DNA of 64,000 bases from Mesorhizobium sp. B4-1-4 (lineage in GTDB: Bacteria > Pseudomonadota > Alphaproteobacteria > Rhizobiales > Rhizobiaceae), in the NCBI RefSeq assembly GCF_006439395.2, contig NZ_CP083950.1, positions 2,170,001 through 2,234,000 on the forward strand, in the 5' to 3' direction. The translations under genes were made by a program, and so were the position numbers. This document shows, in pieces, positions 1 through 11,519 of this stretch. Position 1 is the first letter of the stretch. Each line of letters starts with the position of its first letter. Under the pieces are notes generated by a model. That model was not told the DNA's origin, made no database searches, and saw nothing but the letters and a program-made list of their open reading frames with translations.

Positions 1-696
1 CGGAGCGACATAAGGCCCCTCCAACACCGCCGGCAGCCTGCCGTCGGCCTTGAGCAGGCAGATCGAGGCTGACAGCAGGATCGATGCGATGTGCACATCG
101 GTTCGCCAGTAAGTGGCCTCGTAGTCCAGCTTGAACGCCCAGTACGAGACCGCGCCATTCGCCATCGCGAGCAGGGCCAGCCCCAGCAGCAACGGGATGA
201 CGCGATCGCGGCTGACAACAGTCGCGCTGATCAGGGCCAGGATCACATAGGCGTGCTCCTCCACGCAGAGCGACCAGATATGGTCCAGCGCCCCGGCACG
301 GGTGACGAGAATTCCGGCGTAGTTGTAGGTGAAGGTCAGCGCCGTCAGCGCCGCCTTCCATTTGAAGGCGACGAAGGTGCCGGAGAGCGCGACCATGGCA
401 GCGACGACGAAGACCAGAAGCGCCGGATAGATGCGCGAGAAACGGCGTTTGAAGAATTTCTTCAGCGGGTAGCGTTCGATGAACAGGATCTCGGCCATCA
501 GCCTGCCGCTGAGGACGAAAAAGAATTCGACGCCCAGCACGCCGAGATTGATCCCGGGAACCGGGAAAAAATGCCCGATCAGCACCAGGGCGATCGACAG
601 GCCGCGCCAGCCATCGAGATAGGCCAGTCTTGCTCTGGCCGATCTGTCGACGACGGATCGGGACGGAACCATATGGGTTGCGGAAATTTCGGACAT
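1..696 (-). CDS. Acyltransferase 3 family membrane protein (partial, C-terminus outside window)
   Basis: Reading from the ATG at 696 down to base 1 gives 232 codons without a stop, so the C-terminus lies outside the window. The N-terminus carries YLDGWRGLSIALVLIGHFFP, then GVEFFFVLSG and KRRFSRIYPALL, the hallmark of OafA/YrhL-type integral membrane acyltransferases. Further on, DHIWSLCVEEHAY is the family's WSL-EE segment. Such proteins transfer acyl groups to surface sugars or other extracytoplasmic acceptors; the acceptor here cannot be told. The start is supported by AAAGGA about 6 nt upstream. That ribosome-binding site lies in one arm of a perfect 10-bp inverted repeat (703-726). Several hydrophobic segments are visible. 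Confidence 0.85.
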   Translation of the reverse strand, partial: MSEISATHMVPSRSVVDRSARARLAYLDGWRGLSIALVLIGHFFPVPGINLGVLGVEFFFVLSGRLMAEILFIERYPLKKFFKRRFSRIYPALLVFVVAAMVALSGTFVAFKWKAALTALTFTYNYAGILVTRAGALDHIWSLCVEEHAYVILALISATVVSRDRVIPLLLGLALLAMANGAVSYWAFKLDYEATYWRTDVHIASILLSASICLLKADGRLPAVLEGPYVAP

Positions 697-702
697 GCCG
701 AT

Positions 703-726
703 CCTTTCGCATTGGCATGCGAAAGG
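703..726 (-). promoter_or_regulatory. Leader hairpin overlapping the acyltransferase ribosome-binding site
   Basis: Bases 703-712 (CCTTTCGCAT) and 717-726 (ATGCGAAAGG) are perfect inverted copies separated by 4 nt. In the minus-strand transcript the upstream arm pairs with the arm containing AAAGG, which continues into the only plausible Shine-Dalgarno sequence, a few bases before the ATG at 696. Folding would hide the site, so translation may be conditional. The pairing is direct observation; the regulation is inference. Confidence 0.45.
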
Positions 727-925
727 GCACGGCGATACGCATTCCGAACCCGGCTCGCATTCCCGCCCAACCCATACTGCAGTGCAATATAAGTTTGTGC
801 AAGTGCGAGATTGCCGCCGACGCAGGTCCGAGGCAGGCACGGGTCGGAATTGCTTCAGGCAAAAGGATAGTGCGCTGCAGCCATTCCATCAGGAACTGGG
901 GCAGCTACAGGCCGCCGCATACGCG

Positions 926-949
926 AAAAAGGGGCCTGCGACGGCCCCT
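926..949 (-). terminator. Rho-independent terminator of the coxSLM operon
   Basis: On the minus strand GGGGCC, a 6-nt loop and GGCCCC are followed directly by five T residues (plus-strand A-tract at 926-930). It lies about 125 nt beyond the coxM stop codon and reads in the coxM direction. A stem of this GC content followed by a T-tract is a standard intrinsic terminator. Confidence 0.7.
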
Positions 950-970
950 ATCCCTATCTGCAACCGCCAA

Positions 971-1070
971 GCAATACCAGGAAAGGTGAAGCGGTTTTTC
1001 GTCAGGAATTTGCGTCAAAACCAAGGGATAGAGCGGTTCGGCGTTTCCATGAAAACGATGAGCCGCTCTA
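971..1070. repeat. Rhizobial palindromic intergenic repeat (copy 1)
   Basis: The stretch begins GCAATACCAGGAAAGGTGAA and continues GCGGTTTTTCGTCAGGAATT. It ends in a hairpin, AGAGCGG (1030-1036) against CCGCTCT (1063-1069). A second, shorter copy of the first half is at 53434-53478. Short palindromic elements of this type are dispersed between genes in Mesorhizobium and related genomes. It sits immediately downstream of coxM. The rest of the 697-1073 gap holds the leader hairpin and terminator and nothing else that I recognise. Confidence 0.55.
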
Positions 1071-1073
1071 ATG

Positions 1074-1871
1074 TCAGGCATTGGCCGCCGCCACCGCGCG
1101 CTTGGCCATGACCGTGATCAGATTGGCGCGGTAGTCGGCGGAAGCGTGCATGTCGCTCATCAGGTTCTTGGCAGGCACCTTGACGCCGTTGAGCGCAGCG
1201 GCGTCGAAATTCTTCGCCAGTGCTGCTTCGATCTCCTTCGAGCGGAAGACGCCGTCATCGCCGGCCCCGGTGACGGCGACGCTGACGCCGTCCTTGCCCT
1301 TGGCCACGAACACGCCGACGATTGCGTAGCGCGAGGCGGGGTTGCGAAACTTTTCATAGGCAGCCTTCGCAGGCGCCGTGAAGGAGACCGCCGTGATGAT
1401 CTCGCCATCCTTCAAGGCCGTCTCGAACAGCCCCTTGAAGAACTTGTCGGCTGATATCTCGCGCTTGTTGGTGATGATGGTGGCGCCCAGCGCCAGCAGC
1501 GCCGCCGGATAGTCGGCCGCCGGATCGTTGTTGGCGATCGAGCCGCCGATCGTGCCCTTGTAGCGTACCGCCGGGTCGCCGATCAGCGACGCCAGATTGG
1601 CAAGCGCCGGACAGGCCTTCCGCAGCTTCTCGTCGTTGGAGACGTCATAGTGCGTCGTGGCGGCGCCAACGGTGATTGTCTTGCCCGATACCTTGACGCC
1701 TTGCAGTTCCTTGATGCGCGACAGATCGACGAGATCGGAAGGCGCCGCGAGCCGCGTCTTCATGGCAGCGATCAAAGTCATGCCGCCCGATAGCAGCTTG
1801 GCATCGCCGCTCTTGACCAGCTTCGCGGCATCGGCGACCGAGGCGGCACGGTGATAGTTGACCGAGTACAT
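1074..1871 (-). CDS. coxM: CO-dehydrogenase-type FAD-binding subunit (CoxM/CutM family)
   Basis: This 265-residue protein is the flavin subunit of a xanthine oxidase-family molybdoenzyme and passes electrons from the FeS subunit to the acceptor. The FAD-binding elements LLSGGMTLI (residues 26-34) and [16 protein letters not shown] (107-122) are in the positions expected for CoxM-type proteins, and the length is close to the family norm. It is the last gene of a minus-strand coxS-coxL-coxM operon, 12 nt after coxL. The S-L-M order matches form II (putative) CO dehydrogenases rather than the M-S-L order of form I. A terminator at 926-949 closes the operon. Confidence 0.9.
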   Translation of the reverse strand: MYSVNYHRAASVADAAKLVKSGDAKLLSGGMTLIAAMKTRLAAPSDLVDLSRIKELQGVKVSGKTITVGAATTHYDVSNDEKLRKACPALANLASLIGDPAVRYKGTIGGSIANNDPAADYPAALLALGATIITNKREISADKFFKGLFETALKDGEIITAVSFTAPAKAAYEKFRNPASRYAIVGVFVAKGKDGVSVAVTGAGDDGVFRSKEIEAALAKNFDAAALNGVKVPAKNLMSDMHASADYRANLITVMAKRAVAAANA

Positions 1872-1883
1872 GGTTGTTCCTCC

Positions 1884-4235
<2,352 letters not shown>

Positions 4236-4257
4236 TGCAGAAATCCTCCCGAAAAAG

Positions 4258-4347
4258 TAGGGGAATAGGGCAGTAGGGAAGTAAGGCAGTAGGAAAAATC
4301 GGCTCCCAATTCCTACTGCCTTACTGCCCTACTCCCTTAATGCCCTA
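4258..4347. repeat. Inverted array of degenerate TAGGGCAG octamers, no gene inside
   Basis: Bases 4258-4295 and 4310-4347 are 38-nt inverted arms, matching at 33 of 38 positions, around a 14-nt centre. Each arm is an 8-bp tandem array: the left runs TAGGGGAA, TAGGGCAG, TAGGGAAG, TAAGGCAG, TAGGAA; the right is similar on the other strand. The unit is clearly related to the TAGGCAG heptamer that brackets the four-helix-bundle gene at 51084-51559. It occupies the coxS-coxL junction, where it would form a long mRNA hairpin. It may be an empty or decayed version of that cassette. Confidence 0.75.
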
Positions 4348-4351
4348 AGTC

Positions 4352-4855
<504 letters not shown>

Positions 4856-5162
4856 GAATCCTCCCTGGGTATCAACCTTGGTCATCACGCTGCCGACGCG
4901 CCGCTGGCACTCGGCTATGCGCATTCGTACACCGCATAACCGGCAAAAAACAGCGCGACGGAAAAGTCGGATCATTGTACTTTCGGTCATGGCCAAGGCC
5001 AAAGGTGCGTGCCCCTCGCCCCCATTGCCAAACCGCCGATTGGAAGCAACAATGCCTTCGACGCTGCGCGCCAGAAGCTTGTAACAGCCGCGCATAAAAC
5101 AGCGTTGGAGGAAATGCGGGAGAACGCCGCTGGCCAGTTCACGGACGCGCTACGCATGCGGC
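4856..5162. other. Divergent intergenic region between coxS and the FIST gene
   Basis: This 307-nt stretch separates two genes that point away from each other, so it should hold both promoters. I see no convincing paired -35/-10 elements or operator. A well-placed ribosome-binding site (TGGAGGAA before the ATG at 5114) opens a frame different from the FIST gene; see the FIST entry. Confidence 0.4.
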
Positions 5163-6299
5163 TTGTCGGCGCTGACCACGGACGAGCCGGATCCGGATGC
5201 CTTCGCACGCGCGGTAGCCGCAGAGGCCGCCTCGATCGACGCCGGCTTTGCCCTCCTGTTCTTTTCCCAGAGTCTCGTCGAAGCCGGCGCTCTGTCACGG
5301 GCGCTTTCGGTCCATGCACCGGGGCTCCATCATGCCGGCTGTTCCACTGCCGGCGAGATCACGCCGCAGGGGCTCGAGGAAGGCCACATGCTGGCGATGC
5401 TGCTTCCTTCGGCCTCGTTCACCGCGGTCAGCGCCATGGTCGACAACCTGTCCTCTTCGGGCATGGACACGATCACCGGCGAGGTCGAGGCGCTTCGGCG
5501 CACGCTGCGCGGCCGGGTCGGCGGCGAGAGCACCAGGAACACCTTCGCCCTCTGCTTCATCGACGGGCTGTCCTATGCCGAGGAAGCGGTCAGCTCCGCC
5601 ATCCACTGGGGCCTTGACGACATCCCGCTGCTCGGCGGCTCGGCCGGCGACGATCTGAAATTCGAAACGACGCGCCTGATCTCCGATGGCAAGGTCACCT
5701 CCGACAGCGCGATCATTGTGCTGATCGCCACGGAAATTCCCTTCCACGTCTTCAAGACCGACAATTTCGTTCCAACCGACGAGAAGCTGGTGGTGACGGC
5801 GTCCGATGCCGATCACCGCATCGTGCGGCAGTTCAACGCCACCAACGCGGCCGAGGAATATGCCGCTTCCGTCGGCATCGTGCCGCAGACCCTGACGCCG
5901 CTGAGCTTCGCCTCGCATCCGGTGGTGGTGAAGGTGGGCGGCGAATATTACTGCCGTTCGATCCAGAGGATGCACGCCGACGGCTCGCTGTCGTTCTTCT
6001 GCGCCATCGACGACGGTGTCGTGCTGTCGATCGCGCAGCCCAAGGACATGGTGGAATCGACGCGCGCGGCGTTGCGCGAGGTCGAGGAGAGGCTGGGCGG
6101 CATCGACTTGATCCTCGGCTTCGACTGCGTGCTGCGCCGCCTCGACGCGCGCAACCGGCAGGTCTTTCGCGACATTTCGGAGCTCTACCGGGTCAACAAT
6201 GTCATCGGCTTCGGCACCTATGGCGAGCAGTACCGGTCAATGCACCTCAACCAGACTTTCACCGGCATAGCATTCGGTGACCGCCAAGCGGCTGAATAG
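5163..6299 (+). CDS. FIST N/C domain sensor protein (NosP-like)
   Basis: This 378-residue protein is built entirely of FIST_N and FIST_C domains; GCSTAGEITPQGLEEGHMLA and the C-terminal NVIGFGTYGEQY are typical. FIST proteins are small-ligand sensors partnered with two-component kinases. The best known, NosP of Pseudomonas, binds haem and nitric oxide and controls the co-encoded hybrid kinase NahK. Here a hybrid kinase follows after 14 nt, the same arrangement. The start is uncertain: the furthest in-frame start is TTG at 5163 with no obvious ribosome-binding site. A good site upstream serves another frame (ATG 5114), so a frameshift near 5120-5160 is possible. NO or haem binding is inferred from family and context only. 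Confidence 0.85.
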   Translation: MSALTTDEPDPDAFARAVAAEAASIDAGFALLFFSQSLVEAGALSRALSVHAPGLHHAGCSTAGEITPQGLEEGHMLAMLLPSASFTAVSAMVDNLSSSGMDTITGEVEALRRTLRGRVGGESTRNTFALCFIDGLSYAEEAVSSAIHWGLDDIPLLGGSAGDDLKFETTRLISDGKVTSDSAIIVLIATEIPFHVFKTDNFVPTDEKLVVTASDADHRIVRQFNATNAAEEYAASVGIVPQTLTPLSFASHPVVVKVGGEYYCRSIQRMHADGSLSFFCAIDDGVVLSIAQPKDMVESTRAALREVEERLGGIDLILGFDCVLRRLDARNRQVFRDISELYRVNNVIGFGTYGEQYRSMHLNQTFTGIAFGDRQAAE

Positions 6300-6313
6300 G
6301 GCGGCGGAAGAAG

Positions 6314-7654
6314 ATGCCGCTCAGGGACATAACCGATCTCGAAAAATTGAAGAAGATCAACGCCGCCCTGGTCAGCCGCGTCGAGCGGTCGATGGACCAG
6401 CAGGGCAATGCATTCTCGCTGTTCCAGACGGCGATCTCGCTGGAAAACCGGGTGCGTACGCGCACCGAGGAGTTGCACTCCACGCTGCGGCGGCTTGAGC
6501 AGTCGAACATCGACCTCAGCGCCGCCAAGGAGAACGCCGAGCTGGCGAACCTGTCCAAGACACGGTTCCTTGCAGCCGCGAGCCATGACGTGCTGCAGCC
6601 GCTGAACGCGGCCCATCTGTCCGTCTCCGCGCTCGCCGAAGTGCAGACCAGCGACGAAGGCAGGAAGCTGGTGCGGCAGGTCGAGCGCTCGCTGGAAACG
6701 ATGGAGGACCTGCTGCGCACGCTGCTCGACATCTCCAAGCTCGATGCCGGCGTGGTGCGGCCCGACATCGGCGACGTCAGCCTCGAGGCGTTGTTCTCGT
6801 CGCTGCGCTCGGATTTCCAGCCGGTCGCGGAAATAAAAGGCTTGTCGTTGAAATTCCGGCCGGTCAATGCCGTTGTCCGCTCCGACCGGACGCTGCTGCG
6901 CCGCATCCTGCAGAATATTCTGTCCAACGCGCTGGGCTACACGCGTTCAGGAGGCGTTCTCGTCGGCACTCGCCATCGCGGCGATACGATCCGCATCGAC
7001 GTCGCCGACACCGGCTGCGGTATTCCCGAGGATCAGCGCGAGGTGGTGTTCGAGGAGTTCCATCGCGGCACCTCGCAGGCCGGTGCCGAATTCGACGGCG
7101 GCGGGCTTGGGCTCGGCCTGGCCATCGTGCGCCGCATGGCCAGCGCGCTTGGCCACCCCGTGACATTTTCATCGAAGGTCGGACGCGGCACGATCTTCCA
7201 TATCGATGTCCCCGTCGGCATCGGCGCGCCGGCCGACGCCATCGCCAGCGCCGCCGGCCTGGAGCGGCCTCGCGGCTACGGCCTGTTCGGGACCAAGGTG
7301 CTGCTGGTCGAAAACGACACCGAGGTACTGGAGGCGATGACCTTCCTGCTCGAGCGCTGGCAATGCCTGGTGCGATCCGCGACCTCGACCGATGACGCGC
7401 TCGACCTGCTCGGCGACACCGACTGGATTCCGGACATCATCATCGCCGACCAGCATCTCGACGACGGCGATCTCGGCACCGCCACCATATCGGAGGTCCG
7501 CGACTATCTCGGCCGCGCCGCGCCGGCGCTAATCGTCACCGCCGACACTTCCGAGGACGTTGCGAAGGCGGCCCGGGCCGGCGGCATCGAACTGATGCGC
7601 AAGCCGCTGAAGCCGGCACAATTGCGCGCACTGCTGGCGCATTTGCTGGCCTAA
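6314..7654 (+). CDS. Hybrid histidine kinase / response regulator (NahK-like, FIST partner)
   Basis: This is a soluble hybrid sensor kinase of 446 residues. An N-terminal helical, probably coiled-coil segment (about 10-80) leads to a HisKA domain with phospho-acceptor H91 (AAASHDVLQPLNAA). The HATPase has an N box (N201/N205), G1 box DTGCGIP (232-238) and G2 box GGGLGLGLA. A C-terminal receiver domain (about 328-446) carries phospho-acceptor D379 and the conserved T409 and K430. There is no membrane segment or PAS domain, so signal input probably comes from the co-encoded FIST protein. Its likely phosphotransfer partner is the NarL-type regulator at 8111-8794. This matches the domain plan of NahK/ErcS'-type kinases. 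Confidence 0.9.
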   Translation: MPLRDITDLEKLKKINAALVSRVERSMDQQGNAFSLFQTAISLENRVRTRTEELHSTLRRLEQSNIDLSAAKENAELANLSKTRFLAAASHDVLQPLNAAHLSVSALAEVQTSDEGRKLVRQVERSLETMEDLLRTLLDISKLDAGVVRPDIGDVSLEALFSSLRSDFQPVAEIKGLSLKFRPVNAVVRSDRTLLRRILQNILSNALGYTRSGGVLVGTRHRGDTIRIDVADTGCGIPEDQREVVFEEFHRGTSQAGAEFDGGGLGLGLAIVRRMASALGHPVTFSSKVGRGTIFHIDVPVGIGAPADAIASAAGLERPRGYGLFGTKVLLVENDTEVLEAMTFLLERWQCLVRSATSTDDALDLLGDTDWIPDIIIADQHLDDGDLGTATISEVRDYLGRAAPALIVTADTSEDVAKAARAGGIELMRKPLKPAQLRALLAHLLA

Positions 7655-7663
7655 GGAGCACCA

Positions 7664-8089
7664 ATGCGTTTTCTTGATTTTTTGGGAAGGCCGGCGGCTC
7701 AGCTGCTAACCTCGGCACCATTCAACACCTGGCGATTCAAGCGAACCGTTGACGACGATCTTCCGGACAACAACGTAAACTACGTTGCCGACGGCCACGA
7801 CCTTTCCTTTGCGTGTGACAGCCATGAAACGATATCAACCATATTCATCGTATCTGACGATTTCGGAGAATTCCTCGGCGGTATTTCCTTTTCGCACAAC
7901 CGGGAGGAATTGAAGGGTTTCCTTGGAGAGCCCTCGAAGAGCGGGAAACCATATAGCGATCCCATTTTGGGGGAGTACGGGCCATGGGACCGATATGACG
8001 ACGCCCGTCAGTCAATACATATCGAATACGAGCCTCGAGCAGACAGGATAAGACGAATAACGCTGATGCGGGCCGACGTGGCGCCATGA
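7664..8089 (+). CDS. Conserved hypothetical protein of unknown function
   Basis: A 141-residue soluble protein with no signal peptide or membrane segment. AAGGAG lies a few nt before the ATG, and the gene starts 9 nt after the kinase stop, so it is probably translated from the same message. The C-terminal part has GEYGPWDRYDDARQSIHIEY followed by a RIRRITLM strand. The sequence is rich in aromatic and acidic residues and looks like a small alpha/beta fold. Codon use is visibly more AT-rich than that of its neighbours, suggesting more recent acquisition. I do not recognise the family. Its place between a kinase and the facing regulator may be coincidental. Confidence 0.65.
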   Translation: MRFLDFLGRPAAQLLTSAPFNTWRFKRTVDDDLPDNNVNYVADGHDLSFACDSHETISTIFIVSDDFGEFLGGISFSHNREELKGFLGEPSKSGKPYSDPILGEYGPWDRYDDARQSIHIEYEPRADRIRRITLMRADVAP

Positions 8090-8110
8090 GATCCAGCACC
8101 GAGGGAAAGC

Positions 8111-8794
8111 TCAAAACCCAGCCTGATCCCGAAACAGCTCCGCATTGTCCAGCTTGGACACTTCGATCACCGCTTGCGTGCGGCTGTAGACGTTGAGCTT
8201 GCGCAATATCTCCGAGACATGCGCCTTGACGGTGGTCTCGCCGACCTGCAGCTCATAGGCGATCTGCTTGTTGAGCAGGCCCTGGCGCAGCATCTGCAGC
8301 ACCCTGAGCTGTTGCGGCGTCAGCGTCGACAGGCGCTGCACCATGTCGGCGCGGTCGCTGCTGTCGGCGTCCCGCGGCGGGCCCTCATAGGTTTCCGGCA
8401 CATAGATCGCGCCATCCATTACAGAACGTATGGCATTGGCCAGATCGCTCTTGCGCGCCGATTTCGGAATGAAGCCGGCGGCGCCGTAGGAGAGTGCCTC
8501 CGAAATGATCTTCGGCTCCTCATAGCCCGATACGATCACCACCGGCAGGCGCGGATGGCGGGTCCTGAGTTGCAACAGCCCGTCGAACCCGTGCACGTCG
8601 GGCATGCTGAGGTCGAGCAGCGCCAGATCGAACGGCTTTGCGTCGGCCAGAAGATCGAGCGCTTCCGAGATCGAGCGCGCCTCCACCGTGTCGACCTCGG
8701 GATAAGCCATCTGCACGGCGCTGTGCAGCGCCTCGCGAAACAGCGGATGATCGTCGATGATCAGAAATCGGGCGCGATCAGTGGCTGACGTCAT
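8111..8794 (-). CDS. NarL/FixJ family response regulator, LuxR-type DNA-binding
   Basis: A 227-residue two-component output regulator. The N-terminal receiver has the acidic pair in LIIDDHPLFREAL, the phospho-acceptor Asp in LALLDLSMPDVHGFDG, and the conserved Lys in AAGFIPKSARK. The C-terminal LuxR-type helix-turn-helix is LTPQQLRVLQMLRQGLLNKQ followed by VGETTVKAHVSEILRKLNVY. It faces the FIST/hybrid-kinase genes across about 20 nt and is the only response regulator nearby, so it is the likely phosphorylation target. In Pseudomonas a comparable NarL-type regulator lies next to the NahK locus. Target genes are not evident here. Confidence 0.9.
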   Translation of the reverse strand: MTSATDRARFLIIDDHPLFREALHSAVQMAYPEVDTVEARSISEALDLLADAKPFDLALLDLSMPDVHGFDGLLQLRTRHPRLPVVIVSGYEEPKIISEALSYGAAGFIPKSARKSDLANAIRSVMDGAIYVPETYEGPPRDADSSDRADMVQRLSTLTPQQLRVLQMLRQGLLNKQIAYELQVGETTVKAHVSEILRKLNVYSRTQAVIEVSKLDNAELFRDQAGF

Positions 8795-8996
8795 GGCGTT
8801 GGTTTCGAGCCCCGTTCAGTTTGCGGCATAAGGTAGCCCCGCGATCACGAGCGGATTATTGCCAAATAGTATACCGCCGCCATCTGGATTCCTTGTACGA
8901 CCTTTTGCGAAGTGCTGCCGCGCCAAATGCGGCGCTTGCCCGGCTCTCGAAATCGGCCGAAGGTGCCGCCTTCCTACATCTATTTTAGAGTTCAAC

Positions 8997-9695
8997 ATGA
9001 CCGCATTCGTTCTACCCGTGCCGCCAACGCCTTCTGTCGCCGTCAGTGGCTCAGCCCAGCGTTTTGCCGTGCGGCGCATCTTTTGCGTCGGCCGCAACTA
9101 CGCCGCGCACGCCCGCGAGTTCGGCAATGACGAGCGCGATCCGCCCTTCTTCTTCACCAAGCCCGGCGATGCGGTCGTTGATTCCGGCACCGAGATCCCT
9201 TACCCGCCGCTGACCGAAAACCTGCATTTCGAGATCGAATTGGTTGTCGCGATCGGTGTAGCTGGTTCTTGGATCGCCCGCGACAAGGCGCTGGACCATG
9301 TCTGGGGCTATGGCGTCGGCATCGACCTCACCCGCCGCGATCTGCAGGATGCCGCCAAGAAGGCAGCGCGGCCATGGGACTGGTCGAAGGCCTTCGACCG
9401 CTCCGCGCCCTGCGGCCCGCTGGTTCCGGCGCAGAAATCCGGACACCCGGCGAAGGGTCGTATCTGGCTCGCTGTCGACGGCACGGTGAAACAGGATGCC
9501 GATCTCGCCGAACTGATCTGGCCGGTGACCGACATCGTCTCGATCTGCAGCGAGGCAGTCGAGCTGCAACCGGGCGACCTGATCTTCACCGGCACGCCCG
9601 CCGGTGTCGGCGAGGTCAAGCCGGGAGAGACAATGACCGGCGGCGTCGACGGCATCAGCACGATCGAGATAACCATCGGCCAGCCGAGATCATGA
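8997..9695 (+). CDS. Fumarylacetoacetate hydrolase family protein, probable fumarylpyruvate hydrolase
   Basis: A 232-residue FAH-family hydrolase. IFCVGRNYAAHAREFGND and PFFFTKPGDAVV match the short NagK/FAHD1-type proteins; tyrosine-pathway FAH enzymes are roughly 400 residues. The metal site is represented by HFEIELVVAIG, and GDLIFTGTPAGVG is the conserved C-terminal loop. The likely reaction is hydrolysis of fumarylpyruvate to fumarate and pyruvate, the last step of gentisate degradation. Support comes from the next gene, a maleylpyruvate/maleylacetoacetate isomerase that overlaps it by ATGA (9692-9695) and is presumably translationally coupled. No gentisate dioxygenase is in the window. 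The ATG at 8997 is preferred because the homologous region begins there. Confidence 0.85.
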   Translation: MTAFVLPVPPTPSVAVSGSAQRFAVRRIFCVGRNYAAHAREFGNDERDPPFFFTKPGDAVVDSGTEIPYPPLTENLHFEIELVVAIGVAGSWIARDKALDHVWGYGVGIDLTRRDLQDAAKKAARPWDWSKAFDRSAPCGPLVPAQKSGHPAKGRIWLAVDGTVKQDADLAELIWPVTDIVSICSEAVELQPGDLIFTGTPAGVGEVKPGETMTGGVDGISTIEITIGQPRS

Positions 9696-10342
9696 GCGAC
9701 ATCGTCCTGCACAATTACTATCGCTCTTCCACCTCCCACCGGGTGCGGATCGCGCTGGAGATGAAGGGGCTGAGCTATGACTACGTCCCGCATCACCTGC
9801 GCCACGGCGAGCATCTGGAGCCCGCCTATCTCGCGCTCAATCCGCAGGGGCTGGTCCCGACAATCGTATGGAACGACGGCATGATGCTGACGCAATCGCT
9901 GGCGATCATCGAATTCCTCGACGAAACGCAGCCCCATCCGCCATTGCTGCCGAAGGATCCGTCGGGCCGGGCGCGTGTCAGGATGCTGGCGCAGATGATC
10001 GCCTGCGACATCCACCCGGTGAACAATCTGCGCGTGCTGACCTCGCTGCGCACCCTGTTCGGCGCAGGCGACCAGGACATCACCAACTGGTTCCGCCACT
10101 GGGTCAACGAAGGCTTCGGGCCGCTTGAAAAGATTCTGGCTTCCTCGCCGTGGACCGGAACATTCTGCCATGGCGAAGCGCCGGGGCTGGCCGACATCTG
10201 CCTGGCGGCACAGGTCACCAGCAATGCGCGCTTCGGCGTCGACCTGGCGCCCTACCCGACGATCGCGCGCATCAACGCCGCCTGCATGGCGCTGCCCGCG
10301 TTCCAGAAGGCTGCGCCGCAGAACCAGATCGATGCCGAATAG
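9692..10342 (+). CDS. maiA: Maleylpyruvate/maleylacetoacetate isomerase (zeta-class GST)
   Basis: A 216-residue glutathione S-transferase of the zeta class. The signature [16 protein letters not shown] near the N-terminus corresponds to the SSCSxRVRIAL motif that binds glutathione in maleylacetoacetate isomerases, and [10 protein letters not shown] and [11 protein letters not shown] complete the thioredoxin-like domain. The enzyme isomerises maleylpyruvate (gentisate route) or maleylacetoacetate (homogentisate route) to the fumaryl form, which the upstream hydrolase would cleave. Its start overlaps the hydrolase stop. Which substrate is used cannot be settled, but the short FAH partner favours the gentisate pathway. 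Confidence 0.88.
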   Translation: MSDIVLHNYYRSSTSHRVRIALEMKGLSYDYVPHHLRHGEHLEPAYLALNPQGLVPTIVWNDGMMLTQSLAIIEFLDETQPHPPLLPKDPSGRARVRMLAQMIACDIHPVNNLRVLTSLRTLFGAGDQDITNWFRHWVNEGFGPLEKILASSPWTGTFCHGEAPGLADICLAAQVTSNARFGVDLAPYPTIARINAACMALPAFQKAAPQNQIDAE

Positions 10343-10452
10343 GCAAGCCTGCGGAATTGCTGCCGCTCTGGCGGAATCGATTTCCGCTTGACCGGTCAGG
10401 GAATCGTCTATCGTTTCCGGTAGCGTATGCCGTTTCAAGGGTGGAGTTACCT

Positions 10453-11493
<1,041 letters not shown>

Positions 11494-11519
11494 TCTAGGT
11501 GCGGGAATCTCTTCCCGAA

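Noticed and set aside
4900..4925. TGGCAC...TATGC as a sigma-54 promoter
   Set aside because: The GG-GC spacing is one base too long, and the site is far from the FIST start.
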